From assembly GCA_027579435.1 (NCBI GenBank), contig JANBPK010000717.1:9510-67364 (forward strand): DNA of 57,855 bases, in the 5' to 3' direction. The stretch is from Candolleomyces eurysporus. Its lineage: Eukaryota; Basidiomycota; Agaricomycetes; Agaricales; Psathyrellaceae. A program made the position numbers and the translations under genes. Below are positions 1 through 11,484 of this stretch, piece after piece. Every line of letters starts with the position of its first letter. The first letter of the stretch is position 1. Under the pieces are notes generated by a model. That model did not search any database. It was not told the DNA's origin and was given only the letters and a program-made list of their open reading frames with translations.

Positions 1-304
1 ATAATAACATAGCACGCTGATAGTTCCAGTCAAGCCGAGTTTCCCGATGAAATTGCTCTTNTTGTGTTGATTCGGTGTGGTTCCTAGGAATTCTNATCTT
101 GTCACGTCNGNATTCTCTGAAGACCTTTTGAGTTCCNNNTNNNNGCCCTCCCNTTGACGAATTAGGATCGACCGTGGGTAAGATGTTCATTTGATGCTGT
201 TAACGGGCGCTAATCTCGATGCACACCTTTCCCTCCTGTCCACTTCCAGAAGTCTTCGAAGCCATTCTACCCCCGNAACTGACACTTCCTGNTACCCTGA
301 ACCT
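1..304 (+). repeat. Leader repeat upstream of family A copy 1
   Basis: This stretch resembles 6287-6652 and 12591-12958. All three open with an ATAATAACATA..CAC block, continue with TAGTCAAG and a GATGTGGTTTCC-like motif, and end in CGACCGTGGGTAAG followed by a pyrimidine-rich run before the family A start codon. The CGTGG/GTAAG junction looks like a splice donor. The reading frame before it is not kept between copies (it differs by 1 and 4 bases), so I take it as an untranslated leader exon rather than coding. Several Ns (for example 137-144) limit this copy. The other two copies directly follow a dynactin p62 stop codon, so the window probably begins just after another p62 3' end. Confidence 0.6.
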
Positions 305-3300
305 ATGCCAGAAACGCAAGAGCGGGTGGCTACGGAGCTCTTCNCAGGCTCCAGCCACCAGTCGTTGCAGAACCCTGAGTTCAGGACTGCAGGGAACGAC
401 ATGTACACCTACAACTTCCACTTCGGGCCATCGGGAGAGCCTCCTGCTAGCTTTTGGCAGAACTGGGGGCGTATATTGCGCCAGGTCTCCGAATACTTTC
501 AATCTCCAGAGAATAGAGGAGCACTTCGNCTTCCGTCGCCTGAAATGGCGGCAGTAAGTACCAGCGCAACAGCTGTGCAATACTCCATAGAGAATGGAAC
601 ACCTCNGCAAGATCCACAACCACAAGAAAGCGGTAATATTGCTGAAGAACGATCCCAGGACNACCACGATGTAGTGCGTACATCTCCACCGAATTTGAAA
701 ACTAATGTTGACTTGGCTCGGCCCTCACAGTCTGAAATGGCCAACCTGGATATGCAAGAGATNAGATCTCAATCAATCGTGACAAACGCCGAAATATACA
801 CTCGCAGTATGCTGTGTGCCGATGCTGGGTTGCCTTGTTGGCACCCCGAGCCTCGTAGTCCGGTAGGAGACAGGGGAATAGTTCCAGGTGATGTGGGAAC
901 GTTCGATCTCATGGACGGCTTTACCAAAATNTTCAACATTTGGGAGGATGAGTCCTTCGTGTACCAGCTGCCCTCNAATGGGTGNACCATTCGTCCCAGC
1001 CGTTTTGCGGAAGGTGACACCGTTGTGAGTGGGGTTTCGGCNAAGGCTTGCCGATCAGAGGACGGAAGGTGTGTTCCATTTTCTTTCCATCGTGTACTCN
1101 CNTTTTCGCTAACCATGTATTTGCTGAAGCTACATAAAATCATACCAATTTAGTTGTAAAGCACAGCAAGGGGCTTTGCTTACGTGTACGACCTCAGCGG
1201 ACCTGGAGCAACTGGTCGACGTTGCCGCTCTGCGCGACTTCCTGATCCAGTATGCTGGAGCCGTCTACCAACACGCGAACGCGATTCGACGAATTGCAGA
1301 TGATGAGTCACTCTATGTCGTTTCTGGATGCATTAAGAGCGACAGTTGGGCACTTGCAGCGTATCAAGATACTACTGAACCCTCAGGCGAGATCCTTGAG
1401 CTTGCAAGAAGGAACACGTACAATCATAAAGCAATGCGAGCTCCGACCTATGATTGGTTAGCTCGTGGGACGGGGGAGGCACGNTTTGGATCTAACTCGG
1501 CAAGGGTTGACGAAAACTATGAAGGCAAGGATCAGTGCCTTTTCCTTCGGGGATTCAAACTGGCTTTCTCCCGGGAGTGTCGCGCTAGGCTGAATGCGGC
1601 CCTGCGAGTGAAGTGTAACGATAATGGCCAAATCACAAAAGACATTCCATCAGGTTCAAGTTTTCTGGTGGATAACCAAGAAACAAACCGTCACGGCAGA
1701 GAAGCTATTGATCCAGGAATGGCGAAGGATAGAAATTCTGAAGCGGGGGGTTCCGATTCATCNGCGAGTACTGTATTGAAGGGCTATGGAGTTGGATCGC
1801 TACCTGCAGGGATGCAAGTGAATAATTTCCCTGANGTTTTGAGGCCGGTACGTCGTTTCTTGATAACCTGCAGATGGATCGTTACANTNCGACTCTAGGA
1901 TTTTCATCCCAGTGACTGCATTACCCGGCTTTTGATGCAGTTGGTGAGTCCCTAGAATTATCNGCGTTTCGCCCGCATTATTTCAAGATACACTCGAACT
2001 CACCCTTGATAAACCCACAAGACTCAGTCAGATTGCGCACTCTGCCATGACGATGATTGGAGACACCATCCTGGGTTCTCCGCACCTTCTTGGAGCGGTG
2101 AGTGTATGCCCCATTTCTTTGAGCTCGCATTAAATTCCGTGAATAGACATTTCGTGCATTGGCATTATCGCATCCAAAGAAATACATGCTCTCAGCGGTA
2201 AGTGATTTGCGGATTCTAGAGGGGTGTTCCTGAGCACGGCCCGTCCNCGACTTTCATCAAAGCACAGGGGTGGCCTACTTGAACGTTCCTTCGGATGAGG
2301 AGCTCACACCTCAAACGCCGCCTCATCGACGTCGTTCGTCAACACTCAGCACACTTGGCAATGCACTCCCAGGTCATAACGAGCGGACAAAAGTCATGGC
2401 TGACATTGAGGGGGCCATTTCCCTCCATCGGAAAGCGCTCGAGCTTTCATGGCCTCGTCCAGCTCGCTCAGCATCACTCAACAGTCTCGGAAATGCACTC
2501 ATAAATCGTTACCGGCACATGCAAACAATCGGTGACCTTGAGGAAGCTATATCCCTCTATAGAGAAGCACTCATGCTTCGGTCATCGCCTCATCCAGACC
2601 GCTCAGCATCGCTCAACAATCTCGGCAATGCACTCTTATATCGTCGTCAGCGGACACAATCCACCACTGACCTCGAGGAAGCCANTTTCCCTCCATCGAG
2701 AAGTGCTCATCCTTTGGCCATCGCCTCACCCGGCTCGCCCAGGATCACTTAATATCCTTGGCAATGCACTCATGGATCGTTATCGGTGCACAAAAACCAT
2801 GGTTGACATCGTGGAAGCCATCTCCTTCCANTCGAGAAGCGCTCATACTTCGGCCATCGCCTCATCCCGCTCGCTCAGTATCACTCAACAATCTTGGAAA
2901 TGCCCTCATGAATCGTTATCAGCGCACGAAAACCATAGCTGACCTCGAGGAAGCCATCTCCCACCATCGAGAAGCGCTCATGCTTCGGCCATCGCCTCAT
3001 CCAGATCGCTCAGCATCGCTCAACAACCTTGGCAATGCGCTCTTATATCCGTCGTCAGCGGACACAAGCCATCGCTGACCTCGAGGAAGNCCATTTCCCT
3101 CCACTCGAGAAGTCGCTCANTCCTTTGGCCGTCGGCTCATCCAGCTCGCTCGTCGTCACTCAACACCCTTGGCAATGCACTCCTGGACCGTTATCGGTGC
3201 ACGCAAACCATGGGTGACCTTGAAGAAGCCATCTCCCTTCATCGAGGGGCGCTCAAGCTTCGGCCATCGCCTCATCCAGCTCGCTCAGCATCACTCAANG

Positions 3301-4424
3301 CTCTTGGAAATGCACTCATGGACCGTTATCGGTCCACGCAAACCATGGTTGACCTGGAAAAAGCCATCTTCCTCCATCGAGAAGCACTCATGCTTCGGCC
3401 ATCGCCCCACCCAGGCCGCTCAACATCACTCAACATTCTTGGCGATGCACTCATGGATCGTTACCGGTGCACAAGAGCCACGAGTGACCTCAAGGAAGCC
3501 ATTTCCCTACATCGAAAAGCGCTCGCGCTTCGGCCATCGCCTGATCCAGATCCCTCAGCATCACTCAATAGTCTTGCCAATGCATTCCTGCATCGTTATC
3601 GGTGCATGCAAACCATGGGTGACCTCGAGGATGCCATTTCTCTCCATCGAGAAGCGCTGAAACATCGGCCAGTGCCTCATCCAGCTCGCTCAGCATCACT
3701 TAACAATCTTGGGACTGCACTCATGGATCGTTATCAGTGCACGAAGGCCATGGGTGACCTTGAGGAGGCGATTTCACTTAACCAAGAAGCGCTCATGCTT
3801 AAGTCATCGCCTCATCTCTCAGCATCACTCTATAATCTTGGAAATGCACTCCTAGATCGTTATCAATGCAAGCAAACCATGGCTGACCTCGAGGGAAGCA
3901 TTACCCTCCATCGAAAAACGCTCATACTCTGGCCATCACCTCACCCAGATCGCTCAGCATCGCTCAACAGTCTTGGCAATGCACTCCTGGGTCGTTATCG
4001 GTGCACGCGAACCAAGGATGACCTCGAGGAAGCCATTTCCCTCCATCGAGAAGCGCTCGTCCTTCGGCCATTGCCTCATCCACATCGCTCGGACTCACTA
4101 AACAACCTTTCTGTATGCCTCGAGGCTATGTACGAAGAGACCCACACTCTCCCCGACCTTCAAGAGGCAATAACCTACTGCAAAGAATTTCGTGGCTGGA
4201 ACTCTCACCCTCTCGTTGAACCTCAAATACAGAGGCTGAATCGTTTGGTTTCTCTACTGCGGACGCATTCCGGTGCTGCGGGGAGACAAGATTTGGCACA
4301 TATTGACGCCCCCATGCTGAAGCAAGAGGCAAGCGTCAGCCTCTACAAACGCCAGTTAGCTGTTGGAGATGAGGGACAAGCACCGCAAGACCGGTTGAGT
4401 GTTTCTCATTGCATCACGGTGTGA
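305..4424 (+). CDS. Family A copy 1: unnamed conserved body fused to a TPR array
   Basis: Exons: 305-673, 731-1068, 1154-1847, 1899-1943, 2022-2097, 2147-2197 and 2268-4424; every junction is canonical and in phase with copy 3. The first 524 residues are a basidiomycete-type hypothetical body with these conserved blocks: NFHFGPSGE near the start, AEIYTRSMLCADAGLPCW, GDVGTFDLMDGFTK, CIKSDSWALAAYQ, KDQCLFLRGFKL, FHPSDCITRLLMQL and DCALCHDDDW. I cannot name a biochemical function. The last exon adds about 716 residues, mostly thirteen 45-residue TPR units. It is read in one frame only if seven single inserted bases between 2685 and 3120 are ignored; four of these are Ns. With them removed the product is about 1240 residues. 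The ATG at 305 is chosen because all three copies have Met at this aligned position. Alternative: copy 1 is genuinely frameshifted and ends near 2752. Confidence 0.7.
2402..4200 (+). repeat. 135-bp tandem repeat encoding 45-residue TPR units
   Basis: The GAC codon opening each unit (DLEEAISLHREAL...) lies at 2402, 2534, 2669, 2805, 2941, 3077, 3216, 3351, 3486, 3621, 3756, 3885 and 4020, with a weaker fourteenth at 4155. Spacing is 135 except where indels intervene. Each unit has the form DLEEAISLHREALxLRPSPH, then PxRSASLNxLGNALxDRY and a short linker. This is the kinesin-light-chain-like TPR pattern common in basidiomycete CHAT and STAND proteins. No CHAT or NACHT domain follows; the tail after unit 14 is about 80 unremarkable residues. 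The units look highly alike at the DNA level, which suggests recent unit-by-unit amplification or homogenisation. Confidence 0.9.
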
Positions 4425-4439
4425 ACACCATGGAAGATA

Positions 4440-4620
4440 GAATGCCTTTACTGTAAATTAAATTTCCTTCTATATTGGTATACCACGCTGATAGTTCCGG
4501 TCAATGCCGACATTCGAGCTTGCTCTCTCTACCTCTGCTCAATCCTGATTCGATGTGGTTTCCTTAGGCTCTTCACTCATGGAGGTCGGCAGGTTTACTG
4601 ACTAACGACATATATTGTTA
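4440..4620. repeat. Dispersed flank repeat, copy a
   Basis: About 170 bases beginning AAATTTCCTTCTATATTGG and ending GACTAACGACA. They are closely similar to 16815-16985 and more distantly to the three leader repeats. In the other places the block follows the end of dynactin p62 sequence; here it follows the family A copy 1 stop codon. It marks duplicated flank material; I see no coding potential. Confidence 0.7.
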
Positions 4621-4672
4621 GCAGTTAAATACTAACCATTGGCGCGAGCCGTCCAGGGCCATACTACTGTAA

Positions 4673-6286
4673 GGACCCTGAAGAAGTCGGCATTATGTCT
4701 GAGAAAATAACAGGAGCCGCAGGTGGGCTCACTTCCACCCCCCACCTCTAATGATATAAATCTCGAGAAATCTGCATCCAGCACACCTGCAGAGATACGA
4801 AGGCCGTGCACCCGATTCTCTCGAATTCGACCGTCTGAAGGAACACTTTGATGGTTTCTTTAGTGCCACCGTTTTGGCCGCTTCCACCCACGGTTTTACT
4901 CATTCCTCCGGCACCGCTCACTCACATTCGCTTCATTAATATTCCAACTCCATCACAGTCGCACCTTCCGCAGCTCTCGTACGCGATATACCAGGATTTG
5001 GAAAGTACAATACCCTCGCTCGAATCACATCCAATCGTGGATACGGGAAAGACAGGAGTGTAAACAAGGATGAAATGACCGAGTATCGCAGTCGGCCGGA
5101 GGTGTCTAAAGCAGCTGTGCGTAGGGAGAGAGATGTAGAACTCCTGAACAGTCTTGAAGAAGTGGATTCTATATCTCGTCTTGAGCAGAGATGGGAGAAT
5201 AGCTCAGCTGGATCGCACCTCTTCAAACCAAGTCGAAGTCGGCTCACCAGGTGATACCCAGCAGTCACCGACTTTTTCCTTTCTCNATTTACAGGGAGAT
5301 GCAGCCCCTTCGCATCCCACTTCACTCGAGACACTCGAAAAGGTGTACCCATATCCTCATCAAGCTTGAACAGAAAGCCCAGTCCGTGCGATACAAGGTC
5401 AAACCCGTTGCTGCGAACTACCTTCCTGGTATCCAAGTCATCTTGCCCCACGTCCGACAAGTCAAAGACGAAATATCGAAACGCAATCTCGGAAAATATG
5501 GTTCAGCCCAAGTGGAAGAACCCTCCATCGGAATGATGGCTGGCAAGATCTACGAATTCCAGCTCACCCTGACAAATCCCCTGTACGACCCCATCGAGGT
5601 GAAGTTATCTGTGCCGCGTATCCATATCTCGACGGAACGGCCAGCTTTGACGTTCGGCCATTCGGCGATGCCAGGAAAGGGGGATCAAGAGAAAGTAACC
5701 AAGGACGAAGAAAAGGGAGAGAAAGAAGACGACAAAGGAAAGACCAAAGCGAAAGCTCCAACTNAAAGCTCCAGCTCGGTCTCCTTTCGCAGTTTCTCTC
5801 CCCACACAAAAGTTTACGATCTCAGCGTTTGCAGAGGCTTGGGAGTACGACGACGATGAGGATATGTTCGGGGTTGAGGATGACGAGTTGGGGATTGGAG
5901 GTCATACGCCTGCTGCCCCAAGTTCTTCGTCATCGTCGAAAGTGACGAGAGATAAGGACGGGAGAACGCGTCCAAAAACTGTTGGCGTTTTGGAGCGGAA
6001 ATCGAACAAGACAGTCGTTGGTGGCGAAGTGGTGATTGGCAAGGAGGCTCGAGGCCATATCAAGGTATGTAACAGGGCTGACAATACAAGGGCATTGCTA
6101 ATTGGTTTTTCATAGTTTAACATGCTGGTGGATTACACGTATAGATCAGACGACCCAGCCCCTTCAGAAAGTGGGGATATGGACAGTCATGCTGCCAGAT
6201 CGCCGGAGATCAAGGTTTTCTCGTTCTACACCGTTGTAGACCTCGGACCTATTATTCCAAGAGAAGAGGTCAAATTGGACCTGTAA
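4673..6286 (+). pseudogene. Dynactin p62 (DCTN4-like) 3' fragment 1
   Basis: Successive frames encode recognisable pieces of the p62 subunit of dynactin: EKITGAAGGL near 4700, SLEFDRLKEHF near 4830, KDEMTEYRSRPEV near 5070, SRLEQRW near 5180, HILIKLEQKAQSVRYK near 5360, DDEDMFGVEDDE near 5860, FNMLVDYTYRSDDPAP near 6120 and the C-terminal VKLDL before TAA at 6284. The last intron (6065-6115) is intact. The N-terminal Cys-rich half is absent. Frame changes and a stop near 4938 break the upper part. The segment expected to read SKRCPAC has lost the residues after its first Cys. Full-length p62 is a dynactin pointed-end component; this copy cannot make it. It sits directly upstream of family A copy 2. 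Confidence 0.8.
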
Positions 6287-6652
6287 TTTCTTTTACCGTA
6301 ATTCTCCGTTTATAATAACATATCACCTATTTCTAGTCAAGTCGACCTTCGAATTTGCTTTCTGAATCGGTGTTGATGTGGTTTTCTGATAATCCTATAC
6401 AGGTTCAATCGTACTCACCAGGTCTTTGAAAACTTACGAAACCTCTCCGTCACGTCTGAATACATGTCCCAAGAGCCTTCAGTTTCTATTCCTTACGCTC
6501 TCATTGGCGAATTTGGCTGTCACCGACCGTGGGTAAGCCCTTCATCTGACCTCCGTTTCAGCGCTAAATTCGATGCACACCTTCTCCCGTCAACTTCCAG
6601 AGTCCTCTACCATCTTACCCCAGAAATTGCACTTCTTGCCACCCCCGAAGAT
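6287..6652 (+). repeat. Leader repeat upstream of family A copy 2
   Basis: Starts at the p62 stop codon and matches 12591-12958 through most of its length. A short open stretch (MSQEPS...) runs from 6464 in frame with copy 2, but its frame is not kept in the other copies. I therefore treat it as leader. The CCGTGG/GTAAG donor at 6533 is preserved. Confidence 0.65.
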
Positions 6653-8677
6653 ATGGCAGAATCACGAACGGGCGTAGCCACAGAGCTATTCTCGGGCTCC
6701 AGCCACCAGTCGTTGCAGAACCCGGAGTTCAGAACCGCGGGGAACGACATGCACACTTACAACTTTCACTTCGGCCCATCGGGAGAACCTCCTGCTGGAT
6801 TTTGGCAGAACTGGGGGCGTATATTGCGACAGGTATCCGAGTACTTTCAATCCCCAGAGAACAGAGGCGCTCTTCGGCTTCCGTCGCCTGAAATGGCGGC
6901 AGTGGGCACCGGCGCAACAGCCGTACAATTCTCCTTAGGGGATGCAAAATATCAACAAGATTCGCAGGAAAGTAGCGATAGCGCTGAACAAAAATCTCAG
7001 AACGACGACATTGTAGTGCGTACGATCTCCGAATTTGGCAAACTGAAGTTGACTTCTTTCGGCCCTCACAGTCTGAAATGGCCAACCTGAATATACAAGA
7101 GATCAAATCTCAATCGATCGTGACAAACGCCGAAATATACACTCGCAGTATGCTGTGTGCTGAAGCAGGGCTGCCTTGTTGGCACCCTGAGCCTCGTAGC
7201 CCGGTAGGAGACAGGGGAATAGTTCCAGGTGATGTGGGAACTTTCGATCTCATGGACGGCTTCACCAAAATCTTTAATATCTGGGAGGATAAATCTTTTG
7301 CATACCAGCTGCCCCCCAACAAGTGTGTTACTCATCCCAGCCGTTTTAGAGAGGGTACCACCGTTGCGAGTGGAATATTGGCCAAAAGTTGCCGATCTGA
7401 AGATGGACGGTGCGTTCAACTTCCTTTCCTCTGTCTATGCAATTTTTTGGTAACCGTGTGCTGAAGCTACATAAAATCATACCAAATTCGTTGTAAATCA
7501 CAGCAAGGAGCTGTGCTTGTGTGTACAACCCCAGCCGATTCGGAGCGACTAGTGGACCTTGCTGCTCTCCGTGACTTCCTGATCCAACATGCTGGGGCCA
7601 TTTACCAACACGCCAATGCAATCCGACGGGTTGGTAGCGATGAGTCCCTCTACATCGTTTCCGGATGCATTAAGAGCGACAGTTGGGCACTTGCGGCGTA
7701 TCAAGATCCTACTGAACCCTCGGGAGAGGTCCACGAGCTTGCACGAAGAAACATGTACAGTGATGGAACAGCCCGAGCGCCCACTTACGATTGGTTATCT
7801 TGGATGGGGGAGGCGCGGTTTGGATCCAACTCGGAAAAGGTTGGTGAAAGCTATAAGGGCAAGGATCAGTGCCTTTTCCTTCGTGGCTTCAAACTGTCTT
7901 TCTCCCAGGAGTGTCGTGCTCGACTAAATGCAGCTTGCCGAGTGAAGTGTAACGACAATAGCCAGATCTTTCAAGACACAGGCTGCCGCGACAGAAAAGC
8001 CAATGGTCCAGCAGCGGCAAATGAGGGATCTGGAGTTGGGGGCTATGACCCGCCGAGTACTTCATTGACGGGCTCGCCATCTGGCAACATGCAAGTGAAT
8101 AGTTTCCTTGAGCTTTCGAGGCCGGTATGTCGCTCCTTGATATTTTGCAAATGATAGCTACAATAAAATTCTAGACGTTTCATCCCAGTGACAAAATCAC
8201 CCAGGTTCTGATGGAGTTGGTAAGTCTTGCGGGTGCCCTTGCATTTTGCCGCTACTATTTCGATCTCAAACTCGTCTTTGATCAAACTTCAAGACAGGGT
8301 CAGATTGCGCACTCTGTCACGACAACGACTGGAGGCAGCACAGTTCTATGCTCGCCACACTTTGGCCTGGTGAGTGCTTTCCTCATCCTTCGACTCGTGC
8401 TTGCACTGAATTCCGTCGGGGTGGATAGATAGGTTATGGCTTAGCGCTATTGCGTCTAACAGAATTTACGTTCTTAACGGTAAGCGATTGCCAGGTTTTG
8501 GAGGGGTATCACTAACCACAGTCCATCGACGTCACAATCCACGACTTCCGTTGATCCTCAGGGGTCGTTTCCTTAATTCCTCGTGATGAAAATCCCTTAC
8601 CTCTAGACCAGCGGAGGCTCAAAACGGCGTCGTCGATTCCTCCGGGTCCCCGAAGCGGGGCTGGTCCTTGCTGGTGA
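6653..8677 (+). CDS. Family A copy 2 with short plain tail; one splice acceptor lost
   Basis: Exons by alignment with copies 1 and 3: 6653-7015, 7072-7409, about 7490-8124, 8175-8219, 8294-8369, 8429-8479 and 8562-8677. The protein blocks are those of copy 1 (NFHFGPSGE, AEIYTRSML, GDVGTFDLMDGFTK, CIKSDSWALAAYQ, KDQCLFLRGFKL). The third acceptor, TTTAG in copies 1 and 3, reads TTCG at 7487-7490. The next AG, at 7503, would put the following exon out of frame and reach a stop. Unless a weak alternative donor is used (GT at 7414 gives the right phase with AG 7503), the gene is broken. The last exon gives only 37 residues (VVSLIPRDENPLPLDQ...) before TGA at 8675. No repeat array follows. Confidence 0.55.
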
Positions 8678-9600
8678 GCTCACCGTGACTTTATCATCCT
8701 GGTGAAGCTTACCCGAAATTTGCAGGACGTGCCGTGTTAGAAAGAAGGTCCGTGATAGCGGATATCCTTGACTATTCTCCTGCTCATGTGTCCTCAGGAA
8801 TGCGACCCATCACTCGAAGGCACCTTTTGCCAAACGTGTCGGCAGTCGAATATCCAATGTCTGGGGTGGGGCCCAATGCCTCCTCTAGACACGTTTTTGC
8901 GATACGGTATTCACCCAGAGCCTCGGTCCGAGTCGGCGTCGCTAGGGAACAGTTTCGGTTTCAGACAGCCTCGACTAGGAGAGAGTGGTGCATGAGAGAA
9001 GGAGAGATATTCTGGGAGCAGCCGGGAGACTTCTCCATCAGATCTCTCATGTCATATATATGGTGAATATACACAGTTTCAAGTAGAAGAGCAGGAGAGG
9101 GCCGGATGAGATGATGGTCCCTTGGAGAACATAGGATATGACACTGTGTTGAATACTCATTGCCAAGGTCCAGTACAAACCCATAAACCTGGACATTATG
9201 TTCAGGAATAATGCATATTTTCATCTTCCAAATCATTCTCTGTTTGTGCAACCCTCCTGGTTCCAATGGCAGCACTTGGCCTCCCCCCCCCCTCGCGCGA
9301 GCGCAGTTCAGAAGCCTGAAGGTCTCAGTAACAGTAGGAAAGCATATTCAAAAGTAGTGGATATTATTGTATGCGGTCAAAAGTGCAGTGCTAATTGCAG
9401 AATAGGTTTCAAACTGGTGCTATATAGAATCGAGACCGGAGACACGGGGCACGAGTATTTCCTCGAAAGCGGCTACCCATCAGCACCTGGTGACAGAGCC
9501 AAGCGCCGTAGATCCTAACCGGCTCCGTCAAACCGTAGCGCATCGAGATCTTGAACGAATTGACACTAAACGCCAAACACAAGTACCATCATGCAGTGTC
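8678..9600. other. No recognisable gene
   Basis: Short open frames exist at 8734-9066 and 9198-9518, but none resembles a family I know and none is supported by splice or repeat structure. A C-rich run (CCTCCCCCCCCCTCGCG) lies near 9280. I see nothing else to annotate here. Confidence 0.5.
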
Positions 9601-9603
9601 AGT

Positions 9604-10990
9604 TCAAAGGTCGCTGCACATACCAAGCTGATAGAAGAAAGAAAAAGTACATACTAGATCCCGGACATATGTCGACATCAGCGTCCTATCAACAAGGTCC
9701 AACTTCAGAATTTGAAGGTAGGGCAACCTCCTTGCCATTAAACTGAGGAAGTGGGGACTCAGCGTGTCGACCTGCATCTCCAAACTCCTCAGGAGCATTG
9801 ACACAAACTGCGCCAACCCACCCCTCCTGGAGTTCTAGAACGCCGGCAAGATAGCACAGACGTCCGTCAAATCCAAAGCCCCGTCCATCAACCTGATCGA
9901 CTTGAAAGTGGTCGAGTGAGCGGAGAGGAAGTCGGAGACCACTTGGAGAGGGCCTTTGAGAAGCCTCAACGCCACCTCACATGGTGTAGTTCCAGAGGGT
10001 CATTACCACCACCGCCAGCAGTTTTCGTCTGAGCCCGAATGGAAGAGAGGATCGTCCGGACTCAGCTAACACGTCCGAGAGCGACGCGTTCAGAATATAC
10101 GGCGCGTCGCGTCATATTTGGGGATAAAGTAGCAGCGCGGTTCTGCACGAACCGGCTGAACGCGTGTGGGTTCAAGAGAGTTGTGCTCCGTCGAAGGGGA
10201 TGGTGAGGGATATAGCGCGCCGTAAGCGGGGCAGGGATTTGAAGAACCTCGAGATCGAGGTTAACGTGTGCGAGAACACCATGAATCCGTCCAAGTGAGG
10301 TCGATTGGCCGTCGGCTTAGGCCACTCGAACTGAGGCAGATGTAGATGTGGGTGAGGTGAGGGAGCGTAACAGCGACGAAGGAGCTGAGCACATCGAAGG
10401 GAACGTAGATGGAGAGGTGTGAGGAGGTGTGTGAGTGTGTCGTGCCAGCTCTGTAACGTCGGTTGTAGAAACGACAGGAACAGCCTGGCGTGATAGTTGG
10501 GTGATTTGCCGCATTCAATGTGATACCCTCTAACGTTGGTGAGAGTGGACATCAGGGTGTAGACGCGGTTGATATCTTTCTCCAAGCGTTTCTCAAACCT
10601 GTTCCTCGCCTGTGATTTTGTATAGTCGAGGCTAATGAACATGGCTACTCTGTTGAGCACATTACCTGTTCGGCTCTGGTGAGTGGGCGTCTCTGACTTT
10701 TTGAGCCAAGGCTTGACGCATTCCACTAAGTCCGCAATCCACTGATTCTCCCTATCCAACGTTCATTAGATCAAATCAAAGGAATATAAACAGTGACACT
10801 GTAACTCACTGAACGTGACCCCAAAGACGCTTAGACTCCTTCTCAACCCTCGTGAAGGCGACCCTGTTGTATTTCTCCCGGATCCAAACCCATAGAAGAC
10901 CGGATGGACAGTGGAGGCGCTCCGTAATGTTTCTGGAGACAGAAGCTCGCTGTGACGCAGAATGTCGTTGTTCATAAGGCTGCGACAGAG
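9604..10990 (-). pseudogene. Decayed F-box/LRR-like gene
   Basis: Read on the minus strand, fragments in several frames match the layout of mushroom F-box/leucine-rich proteins: an N-terminal piece ending ESKRLWGHVQ (about 10,806), LTHLSIYVPFDVL and LPHLTHIYICL (about 10,350-10,430), SISRFFKSLPRLRRAI (about 10,220), and LRSLEMQVDTLSPHFLSL with RLPYLQILKLDL (about 9,720-9,790). Two frame changes fall between 10,340 and 10,430, and a TAG (near 9,838) interrupts the C-terminal part. No F-box motif itself is clear. F-box proteins act as substrate adaptors of SCF ubiquitin ligases. This copy looks non-functional, although sequencing error could explain part of the damage. Confidence 0.5.
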
Positions 10991-11484
10991 AGGGGGGGGG
11001 GGTCATCGACTTATCGACTTAAAAATGGTTCCACAGTCGACGCATCGAACGCCCACAAATGCCTACAAGGGACTCGGAGGCGCAAGTTTGGCATCTCTCA
11101 TTTTGGCTGCATAGAATTTGGCGTCGGGCAGTTCCAGAACGTGAAATCATGGCAACGACGAAAGGTTTGGTCGTTTGAAGAAACCAGAAATGTGCACAAC
11201 ATTTGTAAGCTGAGTTGTCTCTTGTCAGTCGACTACCGTTTCGCGGCTTATTCAAGCCTCACTTACTCCTCCGTATTATACCTTCCACTGCTCATCTTTC
11301 CTCGCCCTTGATACGCCGCCTTTTTCTCCGCTCTCTCCGGCGTCCCGCAACTATTCTTGTCTCAGCTTGTTCTCTGTCGTGTTTCCCATTCCTGTCTCTC
11401 GAGCTTTTACTTCCGCACCTGTAGGTCTTCTTGCGGTTCTAGCGCAGTGCTTCCCACTGGCACCGTGCAGGTCCCCATATCTTG
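10991..11484. other. Spacer with pyrimidine-rich tract
   Basis: A G run (9 to 10 G) lies at about 10,991-11,000, and a C/T-rich stretch at 11,270-11,430 resembles a fungal promoter or leader. No downstream start codon with a supported frame was found. It may be the remnant of a promoter moved with the p62 fragment. Confidence 0.35.
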
